Source: Antarcticibacterium sp. 1MA-6-2 (GTDB lineage: Bacteria; Bacteroidota; Bacteroidia; Flavobacteriales; Flavobacteriaceae). Taken from it: a stretch of 64,000 nt of DNA. How positions within the stretch are numbered: position 1 is the first letter of the stretch; every line of letters starts with the position of its first letter. Below, piece by piece: positions 34,500-44,532 of the stretch. The translations under genes were made by a program, and so were the position numbers. The notes under the pieces are model-generated. The model did no database searches and was not told the DNA's origin. It was given only the letters and a program-made list of their open reading frames with translations. The DNA is taken from NCBI RefSeq assembly GCF_021535135.1, contig NZ_CP091036.1, positions 3,720,001-3,784,000 on the forward strand, written 5' to 3'.

Positions 34500-37400
34500 A
34501 TGAACTTAAAGAATTTATTACCTGTATCGTTTTTTATTATTGGTTTGCTCTTTTCCGGTTGTTCCAGTAATAGCGAGAGGCGTGCGGGGGAACCCCGGGT
34601 GTTAGTTTTTACGAAAACAACGGGATTTAAACATGCTTCTATTCCCGATGGAGTTAAAGCTGTTCAGGAACTTGGTAAGGAACACGGTTTTAAAGTAGAT
34701 ACTACATCGATTTCGGCAAAATTTGTGGAAGATACTTTAAAGCAATATTCTGCTGTTATTTTCATGAGTACTACGGGGGATATTTTGAATACCCGGGAGC
34801 AGGTCGAGTTTCAGCGTTACATTCAGGCAGGAGGGGGATATGTGGGAGTTCATGGTGCTGTTGATTCAGAATACAACTGGCCGTGGTACGGAAAGTTAAT
34901 TGGCGCATATTTTAAAAATCATCCTGCCATTCAGGAAGCGAAACTAGATATACATGCCGATAAAAAATTTGAAATTACAGAATCTCTACCAAACCCCTGG
35001 GTAAGAACTGACGAATGGTATAATTTTATATCACTTCCTGAAAATGTTAACGTCCTGGTGAGTATTGATGAAGAAAGTTATGAAGGCGGAGAAAATGGAG
35101 AAGAGCATCCTGTGGTTTGGTATCACGAATATGATGGTGGCAGAGGATTCTATATGGCACTGGGGCATACGCCGGAATCGTACAAAGATCCTGATTTTTT
35201 AAACTTATTAAAAGCCGGAATTGATTATGCTATTGGGGAAAACAACGAATTAGATTATGGAAAGGCAACAGCTTTAAAGGTGCCGGAAGAAAATCGTTTT
35301 TCTAAGGAAATTCTGGCAGAAGGGCTGGATGAACCAACAGAATTGACAGTTCTTCCAAACCTGGATATACTAATTGCAGAAAGAAAAGGAGCAATAAAAT
35401 ATTATAGTGCAGGTAGCCAAACTCTTTCAGTTGTGGCGAATATGGATGTGTATTATAAGGCTCTTGAAGCGAAGGTGAATGTCGAATTTGGAGTGTTGGG
35501 AATGCAAGCCGATCCAGACTTTTCTACCAATAACTGGATTTACCTGTATTACTCTCCAGTAGATAAATCGGTAGATCGTTTGTCCAGGTTTAAATTCATG
35601 AACGGAAATTTTGATCTGGATTCAGAACAGGTGATCCTTGAGGTAGAAACTACCCGGGAAATATTTTGCCATACGGGGGGATCAATAGCATTTGACTCCA
35701 ATGGAAATCTCTTTCTTTCTACCGGAGACAATACTACTCCCTTCGATGAGATTAACCCGGAAACCGGAAAAACATATCCCATTAACTCCCACGGTTTTGC
35801 TCCTCTGGATGATCGACCCGGATTGGAAAATTATGACGCCCGTCGTTCCAGCGGCAATTCTGCTGATCTTCGTGGAAAGATTATACGTATAAAAGTCAAT
35901 GAAGACGGATCTTATAGTATCCCGGAGGGAAATCTTTTTCCAAAAGACGATCCTAAAGTACGTCCTGAGATTTTCGTAATGGGAACCCGGAATCCATATC
36001 GAATTTCAGTAGATAAAAAGACAGACTATTTATATTGGGGTGAGGTAGGTCCAGATGCAAATAATGACAGCCTTGCTACCCGGGGACCCCGTGGATATGA
36101 TGAAATTAATCAGGCAAGAAAAGCCGGGAATTTCGGGTGGCCTTATTTTATAGGAAAAAATTATCCTTATCGGGAATATAATTATAAAACAGGAGAATCA
36201 GGACAGGCTTTTAATCCCGAAGGTCCTGGTAACAATTCCCGCAATAATACAGGTTTAATAGAACTTCCACCGGGACAAGCAGCTTTTATTGAATATCCTT
36301 ATACTGTTTCCCGTGAATTTCCGGTTCTGGGGAACGGGGGCCGTACTTCCATGGCTAGTCCTATATATCATGTAAATGATTTTCCTGAAGATAAAAGATT
36401 CCCACAATACTATGATGGTAAATTTTTTATATATGACTGGGTGCGGGATTGGATAATGGCTGTAACAATGAGTGAAAACGGAGATTTGGAAGCTATAGAA
36501 CCATTTATGGAAAATACCGTTTTTCGGGCCATTAGTGATATGGAAGTAGGTCCCGATGGGCAAATTTATGTGGTGGAATACGGAAAAGGCTGGTATTCCC
36601 AAAATCCTGGAGCAGCACTTTCAGTACTTAAATACAACAGTGGCAACCGCCCCCCGGTAGTCAAATATACGCTGGATCAAGATGCTGAGGCCGTGCCACT
36701 AAATATAAAAGCTTCAGCAGAAGGTACATTTGATCCTGATGGTGATAAGTTAAAGTATGTATGGGATTTAGGCAATGGGTCGAAGAAAAAGACTAAGGAT
36801 CCCTACATTGAACATACTTACAATGAAAGTGGAATCTATAATGTTTCTTTAACTGTTATAGATGAACAAAATACTACATCAAGAAGTGAGGAGATCCAGG
36901 TATTTGCAGGGAACAGCCGCCCACAAATTAATATAGACGTTGCCGGAAATTCCACTTTCTATTTTCCGGGTAAAGCAATTAACTATAATGTTGAAGTAAA
37001 GGATCCCGAAGATGGAGAACTGGGACCGGAAGATTTACAGGCCAGAGGTTATGTAAAAGCAGATTATTTGGAAAGTTCAGATCAGGCTGCACTTCATAGC
37101 TCAACACTTCAGTCTATGGCTAAGGGTCTTCCCGGAAAAACTAAAATTGAGTCTTTGGATTGTGTGGCGTGTCATAAAGCAGATGAAAAATCTATAGGGC
37201 CATCTTATAAGGAAATGGCAAAACGTTACAAAAATAATCCGGAAGCAATGAACTTCCTGCCGCAAACTATTATAAAAGGAGGTAGTGGCAATTGGGGTCA
37301 AATGGCGATGGCTGCACATCCTGACCTTCCGTTATCTGATGCCAAAGAAATTGTTACTTATATCTTATCACTGGCTAACGAGGATATACAGGAGAAGAGT

Positions 37401-37946
37401 ATGCCAATGAAAGGTTCTTTTATTCCTTCAGAAAAATTCCAATTGAAACCTCAAGGTGATATCCTAATTTCAGCATCTTATGCAGATAAAGGCTTTAATA
37501 AGCTGCCTTCGCTTACAAAAATGGAAAATTATGTTCTCCGTAATCCATTAATTAAATTGGAAACAGGAGAAACATCTTCTGGTATTTCCAATATGACTAT
37601 GGGAGGTAAGGAGATCAAAGTAATAAATGAGGACAATAGCTGGATCAAATTTCCTCAAATCAGTCTCTATGATGTGAATGCGGTGCAGGTGAGTTATGGG
37701 ATGAGAGAAACTACAGGAAAGGGATGGAAAATGGAAATGCGACTTGGGAATCCCGAGGGAGAATTGCTGGGGGAACAAATTCTGGGAGTAGGAGTAGAGG
37801 TGCGTAAACCTTCCCAGGCTACTCTTAAAGTATTGCGGGATGTACAGGATACAAAACTTCAGGATGTGTATTTTGTTTTTAAAAGAATAGGTTCGGAAGA
37901 ACAGGCAAGTGTGGGAATTATTGATCTCCTTTTAGAAGCTGAATAA
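34500..37946 (+). CDS. Multidomain lipoprotein: ThuA + PQQ-type sugar dehydrogenase + PKD + cytochrome c + CBM6
   Basis: Intact 1148-residue lipoprotein (signal LLFSGC). Residues about 30-250 are a ThuA glutamine-amidotransferase-like domain (VLVFTKTTGFKHASIPDGV, YVGVHGAVDSEYNWPWYGKLIG). About 265-690 is a soluble-glucose-dehydrogenase-type propeller (FGVLGMQADPDF, GSIAFDSNGNLFLSTGDNT, GTRNPYRISVD, GEVGPDANNDS). About 725-805 is a PKD domain (GTFDPDGDKLKYVWDLGNGS). A class I cytochrome c follows with heme motif CVACH near residue 887, and the last about 150 residues are CBM6-like. It probably oxidises sugar outside the inner membrane and passes electrons to its own heme. Cofactor and substrate are inferred. 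Confidence 0.9.
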   Translation: MNLKNLLPVSFFIIGLLFSGCSSNSERRAGEPRVLVFTKTTGFKHASIPDGVKAVQELGKEHGFKVDTTSISAKFVEDTLKQYSAVIFMSTTGDILNTREQVEFQRYIQAGGGYVGVHGAVDSEYNWPWYGKLIGAYFKNHPAIQEAKLDIHADKKFEITESLPNPWVRTDEWYNFISLPENVNVLVSIDEESYEGGENGEEHPVVWYHEYDGGRGFYMALGHTPESYKDPDFLNLLKAGIDYAIGENNELDYGKATALKVPEENRFSKEILAEGLDEPTELTVLPNLDILIAERKGAIKYYSAGSQTLSVVANMDVYYKALEAKVNVEFGVLGMQADPDFSTNNWIYLYYSPVDKSVDRLSRFKFMNGNFDLDSEQVILEVETTREIFCHTGGSIAFDSNGNLFLSTGDNTTPFDEINPETGKTYPINSHGFAPLDDRPGLENYDARRSSGNSADLRGKIIRIKVNEDGSYSIPEGNLFPKDDPKVRPEIFVMGTRNPYRISVDKKTDYLYWGEVGPDANNDSLATRGPRGYDEINQARKAGNFGWPYFIGKNYPYREYNYKTGESGQAFNPEGPGNNSRNNTGLIELPPGQAAFIEYPYTVSREFPVLGNGGRTSMASPIYHVNDFPEDKRFPQYYDGKFFIYDWVRDWIMAVTMSENGDLEAIEPFMENTVFRAISDMEVGPDGQIYVVEYGKGWYSQNPGAALSVLKYNSGNRPPVVKYTLDQDAEAVPLNIKASAEGTFDPDGDKLKYVWDLGNGSKKKTKDPYIEHTYNESGIYNVSLTVIDEQNTTSRSEEIQVFAGNSRPQINIDVAGNSTFYFPGKAINYNVEVKDPEDGELGPEDLQARGYVKADYLESSDQAALHSSTLQSMAKGLPGKTKIESLDCVACHKADEKSIGPSYKEMAKRYKNNPEAMNFLPQTIIKGGSGNWGQMAMAAHPDLPLSDAKEIVTYILSLANEDIQEKSMPMKGSFIPSEKFQLKPQGDILISASYADKGFNKLPSLTKMENYVLRNPLIKLETGETSSGISNMTMGGKEIKVINEDNSWIKFPQISLYDVNAVQVSYGMRETTGKGWKMEMRLGNPEGELLGEQILGVGVEVRKPSQATLKVLRDVQDTKLQDVYFVFKRIGSEEQASVGIIDLLLEAE

Positions 37947-38361
37947 TCTATGGGAACATCAAATTTTTCTGAATTGTAAGAACCAGAAAATTATAAGAAA
38001 TAGGGACTATAGCTATATATGGGATATATGCTAACAACTACAAACAATAGCAATTAAAATTGGATTAAAGTTGCGTGATTTAGTGAATGCAAATCTAAAA
38101 GCTGTTTTGACTCCTCAAAGCAAAAGTGGCAGAGAGGTATGGATAAAGCTGTAAAATATATTTTATGTAATTCACCTTCACAGTAAAAATTACATCTGGT
38201 AAAAACATTAAAAGATATATTTAGCAGAAAGAGGTCTGTTACGGCGAAAAATTATATTAAAAAAGAGTTTTACTGATGACACTTCATTAGGATCTCCTAT
38301 TGTATGGAAGTGAATCAGAAAGAGAAATCATTTTCAGAGTGAGCTAAAAAAATTTATTGTA
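37947..38361. other. Non-coding gap
   Basis: AT-rich, with no open frame resembling a gene and no strong hairpin. It presumably holds the end of the upstream transcript and the promoter of the esterase at 38362. Confidence 0.5.
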
Positions 38362-40320
38362 ATGAAACAAGTACTTGTAATATTCACCTTAATCCTAACA
38401 GCTTCTATTTCCACCTGTTTAGCAGAAGTAAAACTTCCCGAAATTATTAGCGACGGTCTTGTACTTCAAAGGAATGCCGAAATTCCTGTATGGGGATGGG
38501 CCGATCCTGACGAGCGAATTAGCCTCACTTTTAAGGGAAAGGAGTATAAAACGAGGGCATCGGCCGGGGGGAAATGGAGTATTAAGCTCCCCAAAATGAA
38601 AGCGGGAGGTCCCTTTACTATGATTATTGCAGGTAAGAATAGAATTGAAGTTAAAGATGTATTGATAGGTGATGTTTGGCTTGCCGCAGGACAATCTAAT
38701 ATGGTACATCAAATGGACATCCATGATGTTACATATGCCCGGGAGATTGCCACAGCCAATTATCCTGAAATACGGCATTTTAAAGTGCCTACTGCCACCG
38801 CACTTTCAGGACCTCAAAAGGATCTTCCCGGTGGGGAATGGCAAAAAGCAGTGGGTGAAGAATTGAGACCATTCTCTGCTGTCGCATATTTTTTCGCAAA
38901 AAAGATCTATGAAAAGCATCAAATTCCGATAGGACTAATTAACGCAAGTGTTGGCGGTACTCCCATCGAGGCCTGGATACCTGAAGAAGGATTTAATACA
39001 TTTCCGGAAATTTCAGAAATTATTAAAGAAAATAAGGACACTGCATTTGTAAATAATCAAATGAGAAATCCTTCATCCTTTAACCAACCCTCAAGTAAAT
39101 CATCAGACAAAGGTTTAACTGGAGAAGTACCCTGGTTTGATGTGAATTTTACACCAAAGAACTGGAGGAGAATAAACATTCCCGGATATTGGGAAGATCA
39201 GGGAGTGAGAGATTTAAACGGAGTGGTTTGGTATCGCCGGGAAATAGAACTTCCTGAATCCATGGCAGGTAACGAAGCTACAGTATTCCTTGGGCGAATT
39301 GTGGACGCTGATGAGTTATACATTAACGGTACCAAAGTGGGAAATACCACTTATCAATATCCGCAAAGAAGATATGACGTTCCGGCTGACCTGCTCAAAT
39401 CCGGTAAGAACACTTTTGTTATAAGAGTAACCAATAACTCAGGTAAAGGCGGTTTCGTACCGGACAAGCCCTATTACATTTTTACAAATAAAGATACTGT
39501 AGATCTTAAGGGGTATTGGCAGTACAAAGTGGGAGAAGTATTTGCTCCATTTGACTATTCCTTCTTTTCAAGAAATAATGAGGATGAGCCGCGGCCAAGA
39601 AGGATAAATCCTCAGAACGAACCCACGGCACTCTATAACGCCATGGTAGCTCCCTTTACCAAAATTTCATTAAAAGGAATTCTTTGGTACCAGGGGGAGA
39701 GCAATACGGGAAACCCTCAAACTTATGAGTCCTATATGGATGCTCTCATCAATGGCTGGAGAGAGGTCTTTAATTCATCTGGTATTCCTTTTATTTATGC
39801 GCAGCTACCTAATTTCATGGATGTAAATTACATGCCTTCGGAAAGTAATTGGGCTGAATTAAGGGAATCTCAACTTAAGGCTCTCTCTTCCCCCAATACC
39901 GCTATGACAGTGAATATAGATTTAGGAGAATGGAATGACATACATCCTGACAACAAGAAAGACGTGGGAGAACGGATGGCCCTTGCCGCTCAAAAACTTG
40001 CTTATGGAGAGGATGTCGTTTTCTCTGGGCCTCTTTATAAAGATTATAAAATCGAAGGAAATAAAGTAATAATTTCATTTTCTAATATTGGTAGCGGCCT
40101 GGTTACAGATGATGGTGAGGATCCAGGTGAGTTTGCAATCGCAGGAGAGGATAAAAAATTTGTTTGGGCAAAAACGAAGATAGAAGGTGACAACGTGATC
40201 GTTTGGAGTGAAGATGTTCCAAATCCAAAATACGTCCGTTATGCCTGGGCAGATAATCCCGACAATCCTAATTTGCAAAATAAAGAAGGATTGCCTGCAT
40301 CTCCATTCAGGATCAAGTAA
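38362..40320 (+). CDS. Sialate O-acetylesterase-type SGNH esterase with inserted beta-sandwich
   Basis: Intact 652-residue secreted esterase; the signal ends near TCLAEV. An N-terminal beta domain (ISDGLVLQRNAEIPVWGWADPDE) precedes the SGNH core: nucleophile Ser in WLAAGQSNMVHQM, GLINASVGGTPIEAWIP, a galactose-binding-like insertion (GYWEDQGVRDLNGVVWYRREIELP to NTFVIRVTNNSG), then ILWYQGESNTGNP and the Asp/His motif NDIHPDNKKDVGERMAL. In glycan loci such enzymes deacetylate xylan or other acetylated glycans rather than sialate. It follows the ThuA gene on the same strand. Confidence 0.9.
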   Translation: MKQVLVIFTLILTASISTCLAEVKLPEIISDGLVLQRNAEIPVWGWADPDERISLTFKGKEYKTRASAGGKWSIKLPKMKAGGPFTMIIAGKNRIEVKDVLIGDVWLAAGQSNMVHQMDIHDVTYAREIATANYPEIRHFKVPTATALSGPQKDLPGGEWQKAVGEELRPFSAVAYFFAKKIYEKHQIPIGLINASVGGTPIEAWIPEEGFNTFPEISEIIKENKDTAFVNNQMRNPSSFNQPSSKSSDKGLTGEVPWFDVNFTPKNWRRINIPGYWEDQGVRDLNGVVWYRREIELPESMAGNEATVFLGRIVDADELYINGTKVGNTTYQYPQRRYDVPADLLKSGKNTFVIRVTNNSGKGGFVPDKPYYIFTNKDTVDLKGYWQYKVGEVFAPFDYSFFSRNNEDEPRPRRINPQNEPTALYNAMVAPFTKISLKGILWYQGESNTGNPQTYESYMDALINGWREVFNSSGIPFIYAQLPNFMDVNYMPSESNWAELRESQLKALSSPNTAMTVNIDLGEWNDIHPDNKKDVGERMALAAQKLAYGEDVVFSGPLYKDYKIEGNKVIISFSNIGSGLVTDDGEDPGEFAIAGEDKKFVWAKTKIEGDNVIVWSEDVPNPKYVRYAWADNPDNPNLQNKEGLPASPFRIK

Positions 40321-40815
40321 CTTTTTTGGGTTGTTATAATCATTCTTATTTTATAAGAATTCCATACCAGAGACAGATTTTTGAAATAGGTTATTTATCC
40401 TTATCAACTAAATATTATAACACGCCATAATCATTAATCTGGATTTTTATCTGCTATAAAATCTTTTTCAATGTGTACACATATAAGAGCGGGAGTTGCT
40501 GATGACATTCAAATTGCCAAAAAGGAAATTTATCTGAATTAAGGTTATTCGAAAACCGTGGATAATGGTTGTTAGCGTTCGGGTAGATTTGTAAAATTCA
40601 GGATTTATAAAATGGATGTATTGATTTGGGATGGTGAAATGCTTTAAAAATGCACATTTTTTAACCTATTAATACCAAACTGCGACCACCAATGAAAAAA
40701 TCTTTACTATAATAGGAGGAAAATAAGATGTCGCAGGTAAAAATGTTATTTGTCTAGGCGTGTTGGTTATGATTTCGCTATTTTTGACTTATAATCAAAG
40801 CATCAAAATTAGCCC
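40321..40815. other. Non-coding gap
   Basis: Nearly 500 bp with no convincing open frame, hairpin or promoter on either strand. It may hold a small RNA or a decayed gene, but nothing supports either. Confidence 0.45.
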
Positions 40816-41298
40816 ATGAGAATCCTTTTTCTACTGTTTTTATTTTTTGTTACAGTGGGTTGTGAAAATTTTGAAACCCGTAAAATTTCTTCGGAAGAAG
40901 TGCTGGATCAGGAGTCCAAAAGCCTTAACTGGAAAGAAGTAGATGAGTATCCCGCTTTTGAAAACTGCAAAAATATTACTGAAATTGAACGAGCCAGAAA
41001 TTGCTTTGAACGCACAATGGCAAATTCCATCTACGCTTATCTTGAAAAGCAGGAGCCGATAGTGACTGAAGCAATAGACGATACAGTTGTTCTTTATTTG
41101 CAAATTGCCAAAAATGGTCGTCCTGCAATTGATTCTATACACCTGGATACTACAGTTACCAATCAGTTGCCTGATATAAAATTATGGCTTCAGCAAAGCG
41201 TTGATTCCCTCCCCAAAATCCACCCCGCAAGCAAAAGAGGTATCCCTGTATCAAGCACCTATAGAATGCCGATAGTTATTAAGGCTGAAGAGAACTAA
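40816..41298 (+). CDS. Small lipoprotein of unknown function
   Basis: 160 residues with a lipoprotein signal (LFLFFVTVGC). The mature part has ENCKNITEIERARNCFERTMANSIYAYL, with two Cys that could pair, then a strand-rich stretch (DTVVLYLQIAKNGRPAIDSIHL) and VSSTYRMPIVIKAEEN. The last part resembles the TonB C-terminal-like proteins common in Flavobacteriaceae, but I do not recognise a defined family. It is isolated: a 495-bp gap precedes it and repeat arrays follow. Confidence 0.7.
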   Translation: MRILFLLFLFFVTVGCENFETRKISSEEVLDQESKSLNWKEVDEYPAFENCKNITEIERARNCFERTMANSIYAYLEKQEPIVTEAIDDTVVLYLQIAKNGRPAIDSIHLDTTVTNQLPDIKLWLQQSVDSLPKIHPASKRGIPVSSTYRMPIVIKAEEN

Positions 41299-41308
41299 GC
41301 TTTTTTTA

Positions 41309-41336
41309 GTGGAGAGAGGAGAGTGGAAAGAGGATA
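41309..41336. repeat. Heptamer tandem array (GTGGAGA type), 4 units
   Basis: GTGGAGA GAGGAGA GTGGAAA GAGGATA, four 7-bp units in register, directly after the lipoprotein gene. Confidence 0.7.
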
Positions 41337-41363
41337 GGTTATTCCAGTTTGCACCAATGAATT

Positions 41364-41397
41364 CCCCTCCACCGGAGGGGTGTCCGCCCCGGCGGAC
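41364..41397. repeat. GC-rich double hairpin, likely dispersed intergenic repeat
   Basis: Two adjacent stem-loops: CCCCTCC-ACC-GGAGGGG (41364-41380) and GTCCGCC-CC-GGCGGAC (41382-41397). The GC content is far above the surroundings, between two heptamer arrays. It could also terminate one of the two convergent genes. Confidence 0.65.
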
Positions 41398-41432
41398 GTG
41401 GTGGTCCTTAACTGGTCCCAACTTTCCTTATT

Positions 41433-41530
41433 TGATTTCGCACCTCTAACGTCTAACTTCGCACTTCGTATTTCTAACTTCGTATTTCTAACTTCGTACT
41501 TCTAACTTCGTACTTCTAACTTCACTTTTC
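41433..41530. repeat. Heptamer tandem array (TAACTTC/GTACTTC type), 14 units
   Basis: Fourteen 7-bp units in unbroken register from TGATTTC at 41433 to ACTTTTC ending at 41530. TAACTTC recurs six times, mostly alternating with GTATTTC or GTACTTC, so a 14-bp superunit is visible. The last base is also the first base of the glycosyltransferase stop triplet (- strand). Confidence 0.9.
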
Positions 41531-42751
41531 TACCTTACAAACCTTCTGCCTTTCCACTCAAATCCTTTAAAAAGAGAAAGTACAACTACGTAAACAGAAA
41601 AGAATGGGTAAAGAATACTACTCCAAAGAAAGTGCTGTAGGACATCTCTTCTTCTGAAAAATTTTGCTGCCTGAAAAATTAAAAGCAGATCGAAAATGAA
41701 CTTCAGGAAAAAGCTTAAAACCAAAACTTCCGGGTCAACAGAGTCAAATAATACAAAAATTCCACCTGTCAATATCCACAGATTCATAAGCAGGATCACC
41801 AGGCCGAGAGTTTTTGCAAAGAAGCTTTTATATGCAGGTGTTTTTGCTGCCCAGCGAATGCGTTGAGAAATTAATGAATTAATATCAGGTTGAGGTTTGG
41901 TAAAAACCGTTGCCTCTCTCGATTTTAGAAAAGCTACAGGAAAATGATGTGCAGTGAATTTTTGAAGTAAAAAAACATCATCCCCACTGGAAATATTTTC
42001 ATTTCCTGAAAATCCTTCAACTTCTAAAAAAGCGGTTTTTTTATAACATAGGTTTGCACCATTGCACATAAATGGCAAATTCAACCCAAATCCTCCTGCC
42101 CCCGCTGCCTGCAGACTCATAAAATCCATTTTCTGAAAAGCCTGAAAATATTTCATCCCTTTTGAAGGAAGATAATCTACTAAGTCCAGCTATAAAACTG
42201 GCGCCACTCTTAACAAGGCTGTTGTTGAAATGATTCAGCCAAAGTTCACCAACTACACAATCCGCATCAGTAGTTATAATATATTCATATTGGGAATATT
42301 TTATTCCTTCATTAATAGCATCTTTTTTGGGCGAATTTGTTTTTCTTAAGTTGTTAAGAAGCTTCACCCTAAGGTGAGGATGATCCTCCTTAAATGAGAT
42401 GCAGAGTGGTTCAGAATCATCACCGGATTCATCATCTATAAGAATAATTTCAAACAGTTCTTCCGGGTATACAATTTTAGAAAGGGATAAAAATAAGCCG
42501 GGAAGATTTTGAGCTTCGTTTCGATAGGGGATAATGACCGAAAATCTTTTTTCAGGTTCTGAATATATTTTTTCAACTTCAGGAATCCTTCTCCAGCCAA
42601 TATATAGGGCTCCAATGAGCAGGCAATATAAAGCTGTAATAAGAATTGAAAAGAAGATCATCCGGGTGCCGTAAGTGCGGCTTAAAGGTAAGAATAGCTC
42701 CTTATAAATGCTTAGCTTTGTAGTGCCTTTTGGAGTAGGCGGTAAATCCAC
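41530..42751 (-). CDS. Family 2 glycosyltransferase, membrane protein (frameshifted)
   Basis: GT2 enzyme with an N-terminal membrane helix (IFFSILITALYCLLIGALYIGW), catalytic domain (FSVIIPYRNEAQNLPGLFLSL, IILIDDESGDDS, YIITTDADCVV), acceptor-site motif SSGDDVFLLQKF with ISQRIRWAAK, and C-terminal helices. The break at ACTAAGT 42179-42185 sits where A-G-P-V-D-Y-L-P-S-K-G would read ACCGGT (- strand). The restored length is about 407 residues. It is divergent from ruvC with only 11 bp between start codons. The product is unknown, perhaps a lipid or surface glycan. Confidence 0.88.
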
Positions 42752-42762
42752 AATTTAAGCTT

Positions 42763-43314
42763 TTGAAGACCGAAAGAATTATTTTAGGAATAGATCCGGG
42801 AACAACGATAATGGGTTTTGGACTTATAAAAGTCGAGAATAAAACCATGACTTTTCTTCAGCTGAATGAGTTGCAGTTGAGTAAGTATACAGATCCTTAT
42901 GTGAAACTGAAATGTATTTTTGAGCGTACCATTGAACTTATTGAAACCTATAATCCTGATGAAATTGCAATTGAAGCACCTTTCTTCGGAAAGAATGTGC
43001 AATCAATGCTAAAGTTGGGAAGGGCACAGGGAGTAGCAATGGCAGCAGGATTGTCACGTCAAATTCCCATAACCGAATACCTTCCGAAGAAAATTAAAAT
43101 GGCCATTACAGGAAATGGAAATGCCAGTAAAGAACAGGTAGCAAAAATGCTCCAGAGTCTGCTAAAACTGAAAGAACTTCCTAAAAATCTCGACTCTACA
43201 GACGGACTTGCTGCTGCAGTTTGCCATTTTTACAATTCGGGTAAAGTTGAAATTGGCAAAAGCTACACAGGTTGGGATGCTTTTGTAAAGCAAAATCAGG
43301 ATAAAGTCAGGTAG
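42763..43314 (+). CDS. ruvC: Crossover junction endodeoxyribonuclease RuvC
   Basis: Intact 183-residue Holliday-junction resolvase. Acidic catalytic residues: Asp in ILGIDPGTTIMGFG, Glu in IAIEAPFFGKN, and the Asp pair in LDSTDGLAAAVCHFY. I chose the TTG at 42763 because it gives the usual family N-terminus (M-K-T-E-R-I-I-L-G-I-D) and no in-frame ATG or GTG lies between it and the upstream stop at 42736. A heptamer array starts at the base after the stop codon. Confidence 0.95.
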   Translation: MKTERIILGIDPGTTIMGFGLIKVENKTMTFLQLNELQLSKYTDPYVKLKCIFERTIELIETYNPDEIAIEAPFFGKNVQSMLKLGRAQGVAMAAGLSRQIPITEYLPKKIKMAITGNGNASKEQVAKMLQSLLKLKELPKNLDSTDGLAAAVCHFYNSGKVEIGKSYTGWDAFVKQNQDKVR

Positions 43315-43349
43315 ATTCTCAATACTCACTACTCAATACTCACTACTAA
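43315..43349. repeat. Heptamer tandem array (CTCAATA/CTCACTA type), 5 units
   Basis: ATTCTCA ATACTCA CTACTCA ATACTCA CTACTAA, between the ruvC stop and the hemW-like start. It is the reverse complement of the AGTATTG-type arrays at 49354 and 53600. Confidence 0.85.
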
Positions 43350-43358
43350 ATAAATCTA

Positions 43359-44497
43359 ATGGCTAAGCATTTACGTACATATTCCTTTCTGTAAACAAGC
43401 CTGTCACTACTGCGACTTTCATTTTTCTACTTCTATGAAGAAGAAGGATGAACTGGTTGATATGCTGTGCCGGGAACTGGAACGTCGGAAAAATGAGCTG
43501 GAGGGAAGTAAGGTGGAAACAATTTATTTTGGAGGCGGAACCCCTTCTTTACTCAATGCTGAAGAATTAGAGCAAATTTTTACTACGATCTACTCTTATT
43601 ACGAAATTTCTGAAGATCCTGAAATCACTCTGGAAGCCAACCCCGATGATCTCGATGAGGAAAAGCTACAGGTTCTTAAGAATTCCGGTATTAACGCTTA
43701 GTATTGGAGTGCAGTCTTTTTTTGAAGAAGATCTAAAGATGATGAACAGGGCCCACAATGCGCGAGAGGCGATGGAAAGTCTGCAGCTGGCGAAGAGGTA
43801 TTTTGACAACATTTCAATCGATCTTATATATGGAATTCCTGAAATGAGCGAGAGCCGCTGGAGGGAAAATATCCGGATAGCCCTGGACCTGGAGTTACCA
43901 CATTTCTCCTGTTATGCCCTTACAGTAGAAGATAACACCGCCTTAAAAAAACTTATCCAAAAAGGAAGTATAAAACCTGTTGACGAGGATGCTGCCAAAG
44001 AGCATTTTGAGGTCCTGTTGCAAGTGCTGAAAGAAGCGGGTTATGTTCATTATGAATTTTCCAATTTTGGGAAGAAGGGATATTTTTCCAGGAATAACAC
44101 AGCTTACTGGATGGGGAAATCTTATGTAGGCATAGGGCCATCAGCTCACAGCTATGACGGTAAAAACAGGAAGTGGAACGTTAGTAATAATTCGCTATAT
44201 ATTAAAGCTCTTCAGAAAGGAGAAATTCCGGCTGAGGTGGAAGAACTTTCTGTGACTGACAAATACAATGAATATGTAATGACGAGCCTTAGAACTATGT
44301 GGGGAATATCTCTGGAAGAGGTACAGCAGCGGTTTGGAAATTCTTACTTAGAGTATCTCATGGAGCAGGCACAGGGACCATTGAGGAAGGAGTTATTGAT
44401 TATAGATGGAGACAAAATGCAAATTTCAGATAAAGGAAAATTCCTGAGCGATGGCATCGCTGCCGATTTGTTTTTGGTAAATTTGGATGAGGAATAA
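43359..44497 (+). CDS. hemW: HemW-like radical SAM protein (coproporphyrinogen III oxidase-like; frameshifted)
   Basis: Radical SAM protein related to HemN; HemW members act as heme chaperones. The Cys motif CKQACHYC is in the disrupted N-terminus: ATG 43359, then the GCTAAGC 43362-43368 error where M-A-G-I-Y-V-H-I-P-F-C would read GCCGGC. Next come TIYFGGGTPSLL, EITLEANPDDLDEEK, LSIGVQSFFEEDLKMMNRAHNA, SIDLIYGIPEMSESRW and HYEFSNFGKKGYFSRNNTAYW. A second break at about 43694-43701 (G-I-N-R-L-S-I-G expected, ACCGGC) looks like a 2-bp loss. The restored length is about 379 residues. HemW rather than HemN is chosen for length and lack of an N-terminal extension. Confidence 0.9.
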
Positions 44498-44532
44498 GAA
44501 GAGCGGGAGCAGGTAACGAGGAACCCTTCCGT

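Noticed and set aside
41433..41530. CRISPR array
   Set aside because: Units are 7 bp with no unique spacers, and no cas genes are in the window.
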